Below, piece by piece: positions 8,221 to 15,611 of a DNA stretch of 17,035 nt; the stretch's first letter is position 1; each line of letters begins with the position of its first letter. Origin of the DNA: Bacteroidota bacterium (GTDB lineage Bacteria > Bacteroidota > Bacteroidia > Bacteroidales > Prolixibacteraceae); contig DAOVTY010000033.1 of the NCBI GenBank assembly GCA_030632865.1, forward strand, positions 1 to 17,035, in the 5' to 3' direction. The notes under the pieces were generated by a model. The model was not told the origin of the DNA, did no database searches, and saw only the letters and a program-made list of their open reading frames with translations. A program made the position numbers and the translations under genes.

Positions 8221-8313
8221 TTAGTTCTTCCTCCCCGTTTTCCAATATTTTAAAATTAGAATAACGACAACAATAAAAATCACAAGGAAAATAAACAGTT
8301 CAATCCGTTCCAT
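8221..8313 (-). CDS. Candidate 30-residue single-span membrane peptide overlapping the NlpC/P60 gene
   Basis: The frame starts with an ATG at 8313 and ends with TAA at 8223-8221, encoding 30 residues. It begins MERIELFIFLVIF, continues as an unbroken hydrophobic stretch to about residue 21, and ends in the basic tail KYWKTGRKN. This is a typical small bitopic membrane protein, with the positive tail predicted on the cytoplasmic side. Its first 14 bases overlap the end of the NlpC/P60 coding sequence in a different frame, an arrangement that often reflects translational coupling. The gap to the next gene is otherwise empty, and the hydrophobic-then-basic composition is unlikely in random AT-rich DNA, though AT-rich sequence does favour Phe, Ile and Leu codons. 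The function is unknown. No homology is claimed. Confidence 0.5.
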   Translation of the reverse strand: MERIELFIFLVIFIVVVILILKYWKTGRKN

Positions 8314-9100
8314 TGGGTTTAATTATTTTTTTCATCACACGCATTTTGTGGGTGTAACGTTGCGTGTCAACGTTAAAAATTCCAAACTGATCAACATTAT
8401 CAATTCTAACTTGCCCCGACGCATGAATAATTTTATTGCGTTTCCATATAATTCCAACATGTACAATATTGCCATCATCATCATCAAAAAATGCAAGATC
8501 GCCCGGTTCGGCTTCATCAACAAAACTCATGGCATCACCAATATTTACTTGTTTACTTGCATCGCGGGGGATTTTTATACCTATCATTTTATAGATAATC
8601 TGCGTAAAGCCGCTGCAATCAATCCCGAAGGGTGTTCGCCCACCCCACAAATACGGAGCATTAAAATATTTAAGTGCCTGATTAATTGCTATTAAACGAG
8701 GATTTTTCAACTTCCCATAAACCACTTCGCCTGTTGCAAGATAAGTATCTCGGGTTACCGAAAATTGTTTCAAATTAGGTCGCCAAACCGGTAAAGAACT
8801 TCCGGCAACTAGCATTAAATTTTGTTCTTCGTTTACCGGAACAATAGTAATAATATCTGAAGTAACAGCCATTGCAGACTTTTCAAGTTTACGTTTTGTA
8901 CGTTCTTGAATTGGTGTTATCATTTTCGAATCTACCCAACCTTCGTATCCATCGAAGGCTAGTTTAACATTTGTCCAGCCAACTATTTGTTCGCGAACTT
9001 CGAAATGCTCACCAAATAAAATCTGAGTACCCATTTCGCTTTTTTCCGATGGTTCTACTCTTACAGGGATAATACTTAAATTGGAAATTCCGTATTGCAT
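8300..9100 (-). CDS. SH3-NlpC/P60 (C40) cysteine peptidase, probable muropeptide-recycling endopeptidase
   Basis: A 266-residue protein with two parts: N-terminal bacterial SH3-like domains (roughly 1-65, with GYEGWVDSKMI at 51-61, and about 75-130), then an NlpC/P60 catalytic domain. The catalytic Cys162 is in DCSGFTQ, His214 in IVHVGI, and a third polar residue is His226 in IIHASG. The family cleaves gamma-D-Glu-diamino-acid bonds in peptidoglycan stem peptides. There is no signal peptide, so it probably acts in the cytoplasm on imported murein peptides, like YkfC-type enzymes. That assignment is inferred from architecture and localisation. A run of four Asp (206-209) sits beside the active site. 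A TAGATTTG promoter element lies 45 bases upstream. The nearby PBP4-like gene points to a cell-wall theme. Confidence 0.93.
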   Translation of the reverse strand: MQYGISNLSIIPVRVEPSEKSEMGTQILFGEHFEVREQIVGWTNVKLAFDGYEGWVDSKMITPIQERTKRKLEKSAMAVTSDIITIVPVNEEQNLMLVAGSSLPVWRPNLKQFSVTRDTYLATGEVVYGKLKNPRLIAINQALKYFNAPYLWGGRTPFGIDCSGFTQIIYKMIGIKIPRDASKQVNIGDAMSFVDEAEPGDLAFFDDDDGNIVHVGIIWKRNKIIHASGQVRIDNVDQFGIFNVDTQRYTHKMRVMKKIIKPNGTD

Positions 9101-9145
9101 GTACTTTTCAATGTTTATCTTTTCTTACTCTATTCCGAGTTCCCA

Positions 9146-9153
9146 CAAATCTA
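9146..9153 (-). promoter_or_regulatory. Putative -7 promoter element for the NlpC/P60 gene
   Basis: The minus-strand sequence is TAGATTTG, an exact TAnnTTTG match, with 45 bases to the ATG at 9100. No convincing -33 TTTG was found. It would drive the NlpC/P60 gene, the membrane peptide and the Nudix gene. Confidence 0.4.
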
Positions 9154-9241
9154 TGAAAAAATAGTATTTAACAGTGTTGTTGCAATCAGTTTTTTATTCT
9201 TTGGGAATTATACAACAATCACAAATTACACTTTATAAATT

Positions 9242-10684
9242 TCAGAAAGCTTTTATTTCAACTAATAACTTTTCAATTTCTGAAACTAATTTAGAGTGCG
9301 ACCCCGAAAAATGATTCACCATTATAGAAAATGAGACTGTTTTTCCGGAATCAAGTTTCAGATATCCGGCATAGCATCTAACACGTGTCATTGAACCACT
9401 TTTTGCTTTTAATACATTATCGGGAAACAGATTAGAATTAAACCTCGACAAAGTTCCTTTACCTGCAGCAGGCAACGAGTTTAAAAATTCTGTTTTATAC
9501 AAACTCGTATTTGCCATGTAATTTAAAACATTAGTGAAAAACTGCGGCGAAACAGCATTAAAATGAGATAATCCACTCCCGTCTTCAATATATATATTTT
9601 CAGCTAAAATCTCCTTCGATTGCCAAAAATCCATTATGATTTCAATTCCCTTTTCTCTACTTCCAATACAATTATTTTCAACAGCAATCTGTTTTAAAAG
9701 ATGCTCAGCAAATAGGTTTATACTTTCGTAATTCAATACTTTTATTATTTCTTCTAAAGTTGGAGAATCCTGAATATAAACTATCTTCAAATCCTTTTTA
9801 TTCACTTTTTCAAATCGTATTTTTCCCGAAATAAAAACCCCTTCGATTGCCAAAAACTTTAATAATTCTTGGGCAAGAATTTCTTCAGGATTATGAATTG
9901 CTGCTTTTATTATAAAAGCTTTTCGGTTACGAGGAATTGTACCACGAATTACACGTTTTTTATCTAGCGGACTACCAAAAACATACGCCATATCGCTGTT
10001 GTTATCGGCCGACAATACTTCGTTTTTAATTTCAAGTCCTTCGATATTAGGATTCATTGAAATAACTGTTGTAATTTTCCCTACTTTTCGGGGTGACTGA
10101 AAAACAATGCGAAACAGATTATCGTAAATAGTAAAAGCATTTGCACCAGCTCCATAATAATTCCCAATATCTTCCCAAATCCAAGTTGAAGGAATTTTTT
10201 CTGAGTCGTAAATAGAGCCATCCAAAATTAAATCGCCTTCAACTTTACTAATTCCTACCGACTTTATTTTTTGTGCCCAAACTTTTAAAAAGTGCTCGCC
10301 AAAATAGTGCTCCTGAAAATGTTCTGATCCTAAAACAGGATCTGCCCCACCAAAAACTACAAGATTGCCTTTTAACGAATTGGTAGTACCTATTTTGCCA
10401 GTATATCCAAGTTTAGTTTCAAATCGATACTTGGGTCCCAGCAATTCCAAAGCGGTTGCAGAGGTTATCAGTTTCATTGTAGATGCTGGAATTAAGAGTT
10501 TGTCTTTATTCAACTCATAAAGTAACTCGTTCGATTCTAAAACCTGAACACAAATTCCTATTGATGCATCTTTGTATTCTGAATTTTGCAGAAATACTTC
10601 AACTACATTATGAAGTTTTACTTGAGCGAAACCAGAAATCACATTCAGAACAAATATTACAATTATAAAAAACCGTACCTTCAT
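9242..10684 (-). CDS. dacB: PBP4-like D-alanyl-D-alanine carboxypeptidase/endopeptidase (S13 family)
   Basis: A 480-residue periplasmic protein with an N-terminal signal peptide (MKVRFFIIVIFVLNVISGFA). The penicillin-binding motifs are all present: SxxK as STMK at 68-71 with the catalytic Ser68, the second motif region DGSGLSHFN at 368-376, and KSG at 428-430. The long insertion between the first two motifs (about 90-290) is diagnostic of class C/S13 enzymes such as E. coli PBP4. It should trim terminal D-Ala and cut peptide cross-links in peptidoglycan during wall remodelling. Length matches the family. It is the last minus-strand gene before the strand switch, so its promoter must share the 95-base gap with that of crcB. 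No exact -7 consensus was found for it. The symbol follows family usage. Confidence 0.93.
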   Translation of the reverse strand: MKVRFFIIVIFVLNVISGFAQVKLHNVVEVFLQNSEYKDASIGICVQVLESNELLYELNKDKLLIPASTMKLITSATALELLGPKYRFETKLGYTGKIGTTNSLKGNLVVFGGADPVLGSEHFQEHYFGEHFLKVWAQKIKSVGISKVEGDLILDGSIYDSEKIPSTWIWEDIGNYYGAGANAFTIYDNLFRIVFQSPRKVGKITTVISMNPNIEGLEIKNEVLSADNNSDMAYVFGSPLDKKRVIRGTIPRNRKAFIIKAAIHNPEEILAQELLKFLAIEGVFISGKIRFEKVNKKDLKIVYIQDSPTLEEIIKVLNYESINLFAEHLLKQIAVENNCIGSREKGIEIIMDFWQSKEILAENIYIEDGSGLSHFNAVSPQFFTNVLNYMANTSLYKTEFLNSLPAAGKGTLSRFNSNLFPDNVLKAKSGSMTRVRCYAGYLKLDSGKTVSFSIMVNHFSGSHSKLVSEIEKLLVEIKAF

Positions 10685-10690
10685 TTTTGC

Positions 10691-10698
10691 TACTTTTG
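10691..10698 (+). promoter_or_regulatory. Putative -7 promoter element for crcB
   Basis: TACTTTTG matches TAnnTTTG exactly on the plus strand, just outside the start of the divergent PBP4-like gene. It would give a leader of about 75 bases before crcB. No -33 TTTG is evident at the right spacing, and I see no fluoride-riboswitch-like fold in the leader. Confidence 0.4.
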
Positions 10699-10779
10699 AA
10701 TGCTAAATTAATAGATTGTTGGAATTAACGAAAGAATCAGGTTAAATACTCAATACCAATAATCTCAATACATTTTTTT

Positions 10780-11160
10780 ATGTTAAAAACATTACTAATT
10801 GTAGGAACTGGTGGATTTATTGGAAGTGTTATGCGTTATCTCGTTCAAATTTTTGTGGAGAAAGGTTTGGCTACCACATTTCCCTGGGGAACTTTTGTAG
10901 CAAATGTTGCCGGAAGTTTTATAATAGGAATTGTTTTTGCTTTTGCTGAAAAAGGAAATTTGATGAGTGCAGAATGGCGCATATTTCTTGCGGTTGGTAT
11001 ATGTGGCGGATTCACAACTTTCTCATCTTTTGCCTACAATAATCTAACAATGATTACAGAGCAATCGTTCGGTCAGCTACTTTGGAATATTGGAGGAAGC
11101 CTGTTTTTTGGAATACTTGCAGTTTATTTAGGAATTATTTTGGTGAGGGCAATTTTTTGA
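10780..11160 (+). CDS. crcB: Fluoride channel CrcB/FluC
   Basis: A 126-residue, four-helix inner-membrane protein that exports fluoride as an antiparallel dimer. Family marks are GTGGFIGSVMRY at 9-20 (the conserved Arg19), PWGTFVANVAGS at 35-46 (the pore-lining Asn42), and the signature GICGGFTTFSSF at 73-84, which includes the Na+-binding and phenylalanine-box region. Length is standard for a single-copy homodimeric form. The ATG at 10780 is the natural start, and a second short paralog is absent, which fits a homodimer. A DUF190 gene follows 182 bases downstream on the same strand, a common association for crcB. No fluoride riboswitch was recognised upstream, so regulation is open. Confidence 0.96.
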   Translation: MLKTLLIVGTGGFIGSVMRYLVQIFVEKGLATTFPWGTFVANVAGSFIIGIVFAFAEKGNLMSAEWRIFLAVGICGGFTTFSSFAYNNLTMITEQSFGQLLWNIGGSLFFGILAVYLGIILVRAIF

Positions 11161-11204
11161 TATTCGTAAAAAAATTGCACAATTTTAAGTAAAGAAGAAT
11201 CGAC

Positions 11205-11247
11205 CACAAAGTCTCACAAAGAAATCTCAAAAGTTCTCAAAGAAAAA
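11205..11247. repeat. Degenerate tandem repeat between crcB and the DUF190 gene
   Basis: Four related units follow one another: CACAAAGTCT, CACAAAGAAATCT, CAAAAGTTCT, CAAAGAAAAA. Each contains CAAA followed by A/G-rich bases, and three end in TCT. The tract lies in the 182-base gap, which otherwise shows no terminator or open reading frame. Similar short CACAAAG-type tracts occur in intergenic DNA of other Bacteroidota as I recall them; this needs a search. Confidence 0.5.
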
Positions 11248-11342
11248 AATACGTTGAGTTCTGAAACCTAAACTAATCATTTTTCGTGTATTAGAAAAAG
11301 TAGTAACTCGATAATTATTACATATAATCTAAATTTTTACAA

Positions 11343-11699
11343 ATGAATATTTCAGAAAAAACAGGGATACTTAAAATTTATGTTGGTGATAACGATAAAA
11401 TTAGAGGACGACATTTATCGGAAGAGATAGTCTTTGCAGCGAGAAAAGCTGGAATGGCAGGGGCTACAGTTTTTAAAGGAGTTATGTCTTTTGGAGCAAG
11501 CCACTCAATTCGTACAATGAAAATATTCGCACTTTCTAGCGATTTGCCAGTAGTTATAGAAATCATCGATAGCATTGAAAAGCTGGATGAATTTGCAGGA
11601 AAAATAAATAATATGTTAGACAAAAGTAAAAAAGGCGGGTTAATTACATTTCAAGAATTGGATGTTGTGCGTTACGAAAAAGGAGAAAAATATAAATAG
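11343..11699 (+). CDS. DUF190 family protein (CrcB-associated)
   Basis: A 118-residue soluble protein. The segment KTGILKIYVGDNDKIRGRHL (6-25), then A-R-K-A-G-M-A-G-A-T-V-F-K-G (33-46), then GFGxS-like SFGASHSIR (49-57), and VVIEIIDS (69-76) are the recognisable core of DUF190, a small alpha/beta fold related to PII-like proteins. The biochemical function of DUF190 is not established. Its repeated occurrence beside or fused to CrcB suggests a part in fluoride response, perhaps as a ligand-sensing partner of the channel. That is inference. The 182-base gap to crcB contains a repeat tract and no clear promoter, so cotranscription is possible but not shown. Confidence 0.9.
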   Translation: MNISEKTGILKIYVGDNDKIRGRHLSEEIVFAARKAGMAGATVFKGVMSFGASHSIRTMKIFALSSDLPVVIEIIDSIEKLDEFAGKINNMLDKSKKGGLITFQELDVVRYEKGEKYK

Positions 11700-11771
11700 T
11701 TCTCAATCAAAGTTTTCAGCAGTAGTTTTTTCAGATTTGTAAGATTTATAATTTAATAATCGGAGTTAATA

Positions 11772-11808
11772 GTTTACAATTTACAGATTAACAATTTTTA
11801 AGTTAACC
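11772..11808. repeat. Degenerate 7-8-base tandem repeat upstream of enolase
   Basis: Units can be read as GTTTACA, ATTTACA, GATTAACA, ATTTTTAA, GTTAACC. The period drifts between 7 and 8 bases. The tract sits in the 257-base gap between the DUF190 gene and eno, upstream of the eno promoter. It resembles the heptamer tract at 7694-7728 in period and in its NTT starts. Confidence 0.4.
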
Positions 11809-11846
11809 CAACATCAAATAATATAAAGCAATAATAGAACCCCTAT

Positions 11847-11874
11847 TTTGCAATAGAACTAATTACTACCTTTG
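11847..11874 (+). promoter_or_regulatory. Promoter of eno (-33 TTTG, -7 TACCTTTG)
   Basis: TTTG at 11847-11850 and TACCTTTG at 11867-11874 are separated by 16 bases and match both halves of the Bacteroidota primary promoter. Transcription should begin around 11880, leaving a leader of about 75 bases. It is the only promoter in the window with both boxes exact, although the 16-base gap is slightly short. That fits a strongly expressed glycolytic gene. Confidence 0.65.
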
Positions 11875-11956
11875 TAATGCATTTGGCAAATCAGCATTAA
11901 CTATCTGATTTACTGACATAAACAAATAGAATTATAAATAATAAAAACAATTCACA

Positions 11957-13258
11957 ATGTTAATTAACGATGTAAAAGCAAGAGAGATTTTAGATTCTCG
12001 TGGTAACCCAACTCTAGAAGTTGAAGTATTATTAGAAAGTGGTGCATTTGGTCGTGCTGCTGTTCCTTCAGGAGCATCAACCGGAGAAAACGAAGCACTC
12101 GAATTACGAGACGGCGACAAAAGTCGTTATCTTGGAAAAGGTTGTTTAAAAGCAGTTAAAAATGTTAACGATGTAATTGCACAGGAGTTAATAGGTTGGG
12201 ATGCTACTGACCAGGTTGGTATCGACAACAAAATGTTGGAGATGGACGGAACTAAAACAAAATCTAAATTAGGTGCTAACGCAATGTTAGGAGTTTCTTT
12301 GGCTGTTGCAAAAGCTGCTGCCGAGTATTGCGAACTTCCATTGTATCGTTACATTGGTGGTGCAAATGCTAAAACATTGCCCGTACCAATGATGAATATT
12401 ATTAACGGTGGTTCTCATTCCGATGCACCAATTGCATTTCAGGAATTTATGATTCGCCCAATTGGAGCTCCATCTTTCCGCGAAGCTCTAAGAATGGGTG
12501 CTGAGGTTTTTCATTCGTTAAAAGCTGTGTTAAAAGGACGTAACTTAAGTACTGCTGTTGGCGACGAAGGAGGTTTTGCTCCTGCTTTAGATGGAACAGA
12601 AGATGCATTGAACAGTATAATTTTAGCTATTAAAAATGCCGGATACAAACCAGGTCGTGCAGAAGATGGTGGTGAAATTTCTATCGCTCTCGATTGTGCT
12701 GCTTCTGAGTTTTATGAGAATGGTGTTTACAATTACGAAAAATTTGAAGTTGAAGGTGCTGCAAAACGAACTTCAGCAGAACAAGTTGCATACCTTGCTG
12801 AGTTGGTTGCTAACTTCCCAATCGATTCTATCGAAGACGGAATGGACGAAGCAGACTGGGACGGTTTTGTGTTGCTACAAAATGAATTGGGCGACAAATG
12901 CCAGTTGGTTGGCGACGACCTTTTTGTAACAAACGTTGAATATTTGAAAAAAGGTATTGAATTAGGTGCTGCCAATTCAATTCTTATTAAAGTTAACCAA
13001 ATTGGTACTTTAACAGAAACATTAGATGCTATTGAAATGGCTCACCGTGCAGGTTTTACTTCTGTAACATCGCATCGTTCTGGCGAAACTGAAGATTCTA
13101 CAATTGCGGATATTGCGGTTGCAACAAATTCTGGCCAGATCAAAACCGGATCTTTAAGCCGCTCAGACCGCATGGCAAAATACAATCAATTACTTCGTAT
13201 TGAAGAGGAATTGGGAGATAGTGCAATTTATGGTTACAATAAAGTTTATAAGAAGTAA
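11957..13258 (+). CDS. eno: Enolase (phosphopyruvate hydratase)
   Basis: A 433-residue, full-length enolase that interconverts 2-phosphoglycerate and phosphoenolpyruvate in glycolysis and gluconeogenesis. Visible marks include the N-terminal ...ILDSRGNPTLEVEV... segment, the mobile loop PSGASTGENEALELRDGD at 37-54, the acid/base region VGDEGGFAP, the metal ligands in ALDCAASEFY, SIEDGMDEADW and LVGDDLFVTN, the catalytic Lys in LIKVNQIGTL, and the signature SHRSGETEDSTIADIAV. No key residue is missing. The start aligns with the family. It appears monocistronic, with its own promoter upstream and a strong hairpin terminator 22 bases after the stop. Codon choice looks more regular than in the neighbours, as expected for a highly expressed gene. 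Confidence 0.98.
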   Translation: MLINDVKAREILDSRGNPTLEVEVLLESGAFGRAAVPSGASTGENEALELRDGDKSRYLGKGCLKAVKNVNDVIAQELIGWDATDQVGIDNKMLEMDGTKTKSKLGANAMLGVSLAVAKAAAEYCELPLYRYIGGANAKTLPVPMMNIINGGSHSDAPIAFQEFMIRPIGAPSFREALRMGAEVFHSLKAVLKGRNLSTAVGDEGGFAPALDGTEDALNSIILAIKNAGYKPGRAEDGGEISIALDCAASEFYENGVYNYEKFEVEGAAKRTSAEQVAYLAELVANFPIDSIEDGMDEADWDGFVLLQNELGDKCQLVGDDLFVTNVEYLKKGIELGAANSILIKVNQIGTLTETLDAIEMAHRAGFTSVTSHRSGETEDSTIADIAVATNSGQIKTGSLSRSDRMAKYNQLLRIEEELGDSAIYGYNKVYKK

Positions 13259-13279
13259 TTCTTTAAAATACAAATAATT

Positions 13280-13313
13280 AAAGCCGTTTTTCTTATTGAG
13301 AAACGGCTTTTTT
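13280..13313 (+). terminator. Intrinsic terminator of eno
   Basis: A 13-bp stem (13280-13292 with 13298-13310, one G-T wobble) around the loop TTATT has the GC core GCCG/CGGC. A run of six T (13308-13313) overlaps its 3' end. It begins 22 bases after the eno stop codon. Confidence 0.9.
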
Positions 13314-13696
13314 ATTGTCCCTGAATTAATTTCAAGTCTTATTCACACTGCCCTTATTAAGGATTACTAACTCCTAATTTACTATTATTAAACTGACATT
13401 TAGAATGTTATAACTTTTGTATTATTAGTACCTGATACTCCAATTTAATATATTCCTTAAAAAATATAATTGCTCTTTGTTAAAAAATAATCCTTCTTAC
13501 AGAATAACCCAACACGAGCTTTACATATAAACTATACTCCTAATAAAAATTAACAAACAGACAAAGAACAATGTTAGCCGTTATTCTATATCATTTACAA
13601 AATGCTTATAAATAATCAGTAATTATGCCCGTTATTTTAAGCGGTTAACAAGTACAAAATCAGGTTTAAAATCTCACAACATTCTTTAATAATATC

Positions 13697-13704
13697 TAAT
13701 TTTG
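13697..13704 (+). promoter_or_regulatory. Putative -7 promoter element of a candidate small RNA
   Basis: TAATTTTG is an exact TAnnTTTG match in an otherwise gene-free region, 66 bases before a strong hairpin terminator. No exact -33 TTTG is visible upstream. The AT-rich context makes a chance match possible. Confidence 0.4.
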
Positions 13705-13710
13705 ATAACA

Positions 13711-13794
13711 GATATCAGACCCGATACAAAATCATATAAAATGAAGTTGCTTTCAATTTCAGACCTTTTTCCCGGAATATTTTCCGGGTTTTTT
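13711..13794 (+). ncRNA. Candidate small RNA of about 85 nt
   Basis: A -7 element upstream and an intrinsic terminator at the end bracket a transcript of about 85 bases with no protein gene in it. The only frame inside is a 20-codon one from ATG 13741 that runs through the terminator stem, which argues against coding. The body contains TCAGACC twice (at 13715 and at 13769 in slightly different context), a GATATC palindrome, and a weak GAAG/CTTTC hairpin. I do not recognise a known RNA family; it is not tmRNA, RNase P or SRP RNA. The 5' end is a guess from the promoter position. The transcript could also be the tail of something longer. Confidence 0.35.
13771..13794 (+). terminator. Intrinsic terminator with no protein gene upstream
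   Basis: The stem CCCGGAA (13771-13777) with TTCCGGG (13782-13788) is a perfect 7-bp, GC-rich pair around a 4-base loop. Six T follow at 13789-13794. It cannot serve eno, which already has its own terminator about 460 bases earlier, so it implies a separate transcript. Confidence 0.8.
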
Positions 13795-14059
13795 ATTTTA
13801 TAAAGTCTCAACTTATCCACCTATATTGCACAATAAGAATGACATATCAATAAAAATTAATTGGAGCCAAAATTTCAACATTCAATCAGGTATTCAATTT
13901 TGTATTTAACAGCCTAAACTTAAAATGATGCATTGAGTTACAAATTTCCTTTTAACTTATTTTTATTAAAAAAATTATTATTAATTTTAGGAATGTTATT
14001 AATGTAATTTATTTTGACTGCAAAATCATGTAATTTGAACTAAAAAAGGTTAAAACGTA

Positions 14060-15556
14060 ATGAAAAAAATCCTTGCTATAGATGATAATAGCATTAATCT
14101 GGAACTTATTGGAGAGATATTAAAAACATATTATCCAAACTTTATTTATATACATTCTCTAACAGGAGAAGATGGAATTGAGAAAGCAAACGAGGAGAAA
14201 CCAGAATTAATTCTTCTTGATATTTTGATGCCGGGATTAAATGGATTTGATGTTTGTAAAATATTAAAAGGATCAAATAGAACAAAACATATTCCTATAC
14301 TGATGGTTTCTGCACTAGGACAAGATGCATTGGAACGAACAAAAGGACTTGATGCAGGAGCTGATGCATTTATTTCGAAACCTTTTAATCAAAGTGAATT
14401 AAGGGCACGAATAAATGTAGCATTACGAATTAAGGAAGTTGAAGATTTATTGCGAAAACGAAATGAAAATTTAGAATTCGACATAAAAGATCAAAACAGA
14501 AAGCATCTACAAGACGAAAACCGGTTTATTCAAATTTCGGAACATGCCCGTGAATTTTATTGGGAAGTAGATTCGGATGATATATTTATTTATGTTAGTC
14601 CTGTTGTTGAACAAACATTAGAAGTTTCTCCTCTTGATATTATTGGAAAGCAGAACTTTGAAAGTCTTTTTCAATTAACTGGCACCCTGGATGGAAAAGA
14701 AATAATTAAAAATATTAAGTTTAGTAATATTGAAATTGAATTAAATATTAACCAAAATGAATTATGGCTATCTGTTAGTGGTTTCTCTGTTATAGACAAG
14801 AATGGTATTTACAAAGGCAAAAGAGGCGCTTGCTACGATATAACCAGACGTAAAAAAGCTGAGATAGCACTAAAAGATAATTTAAAACAGATAAAAAAAT
14901 ATCAGGCAAAACTAAAAAAATTAAATTCCGAAATAACGTTAATTGAAGAGAGAGAACGAAGAAGAATAGCTGAAAATCTGCATGATAGCCTAGGACAAAC
15001 CCTATCTTTGGCTTATATGAATTTATCTTCGATAAATGACGTAAATTGCACACCAGATGTAAAGAAAATAATTAAGGGAACATCTGAGTTGTTAAATAAA
15101 GCAATAGATGAATCACGTACTTTGACTTATGATTTAAGTCCGCCAATTTTATATGAATTGGGTCTTGTTCCGGCCATTAAATGGAAACTAGAACAAATTG
15201 AAAGAAAAACCGGAATTGAAACTATTTTAACAGTTAATGACGTGCCTGAAGAACTTAAAAACGAGCACAATATATTTTTATATCGAATTGTAAACGAGTT
15301 ATTTACCAATATAAATAAACATGCGAATGCTACAAAAATAAGTGTGCAAGTTTTTACAGAAAAAGAGATGTACAATATAATAGTTGAAGACGATGGAATT
15401 GGATTTAATGTAGAAAAAAATAAAACTGCTGCAAATACAGGCGGCTATGGATTAATGAGTATAGTTGAACGATTGGACAGTATTAATGGCTCTATTAAAA
15501 TTAATTCTATTTTAAACCGCGGAACAAAAGCAAAAATTATTGTCCCTTTTAATTAA
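14060..15556 (+). CDS. Soluble REC-PAS-HisKA_3 histidine kinase
   Basis: The protein has 498 residues and no membrane segment, so it is a cytoplasmic sensor. Domains in order: an N-terminal receiver (1-120) with acidic pair Asp8/Asp9, phospho-acceptor Asp54, Ser84 and Lys107; a short coiled linker rich in charged residues (about 123-152); a PAS domain (about 155-265) ending in the PAC-like RGACYDITRRKKAE; a second coiled linker; a HisKA_3 dimerisation helix with ERERRRIAENLHDSLGQ and phospho-acceptor His308; and HATPase_c with the N-box NELFTNINKHA (412-422), EDDGIGF (443-449) and GGYGLMS (461-467). HisKA_3 kinases pair with NarL/FixJ regulators, and one follows 55 bases downstream. The receiver in front suggests that phosphorylation from another kinase modulates the PAS-kinase core. 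The signal is unknown. Confidence 0.93.
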   Translation: MKKILAIDDNSINLELIGEILKTYYPNFIYIHSLTGEDGIEKANEEKPELILLDILMPGLNGFDVCKILKGSNRTKHIPILMVSALGQDALERTKGLDAGADAFISKPFNQSELRARINVALRIKEVEDLLRKRNENLEFDIKDQNRKHLQDENRFIQISEHAREFYWEVDSDDIFIYVSPVVEQTLEVSPLDIIGKQNFESLFQLTGTLDGKEIIKNIKFSNIEIELNINQNELWLSVSGFSVIDKNGIYKGKRGACYDITRRKKAEIALKDNLKQIKKYQAKLKKLNSEITLIEERERRRIAENLHDSLGQTLSLAYMNLSSINDVNCTPDVKKIIKGTSELLNKAIDESRTLTYDLSPPILYELGLVPAIKWKLEQIERKTGIETILTVNDVPEELKNEHNIFLYRIVNELFTNINKHANATKISVQVFTEKEMYNIIVEDDGIGFNVEKNKTAANTGGYGLMSIVERLDSINGSIKINSILNRGTKAKIIVPFN

Positions 15557-15611
15557 AACTAAACAATAGTAATATTAAAAACGTTAATTTTATAATTAAT
15601 AAGTTTAAGCT

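Larger units (their letters stand above)
13314..14059. other. Long gene-free region between eno and the histidine kinase
   Basis: Together with the terminator this gap spans 801 bases. I find no open reading frame of useful length on either strand and no tRNA or CRISPR. It does hold a TAnnTTTG element (13697-13704) and a strong terminator (13771-13788 plus T-run), treated separately as a candidate small RNA. A single near-match to a DnaA box is at 13813-13821. Just before the kinase, TTTG (14013-14016) and TAATTTG (14031-14037) could form an imperfect promoter for that gene. The part 13314-13690 is AT-rich with nothing I recognise. Confidence 0.6.

Noticed and set aside
8335..8695. Frames on both strands inside the NlpC/P60 gene
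   Set aside because: They lie in other phases of a gene with intact catalytic motifs; the Met/Leu-rich minus-strand frame is a shadow of the Asp-rich region.
10699..10779. Fluoride riboswitch before crcB
   Set aside because: The leader is AT-rich and I cannot find the conserved core or pseudoknot pairing of the crcB motif.
13741..13803. 20-codon frame starting ATGAAGTTG
   Set aside because: It runs straight through the hairpin terminator and its T-run, so its hydrophobic end is just the translated T-tract.
13813..13821. DnaA-box-like TTATCCACC
   Set aside because: A single 8-of-9 match without a cluster, AT-rich unwinding array or dnaA/dnaN neighbours does not support an origin.
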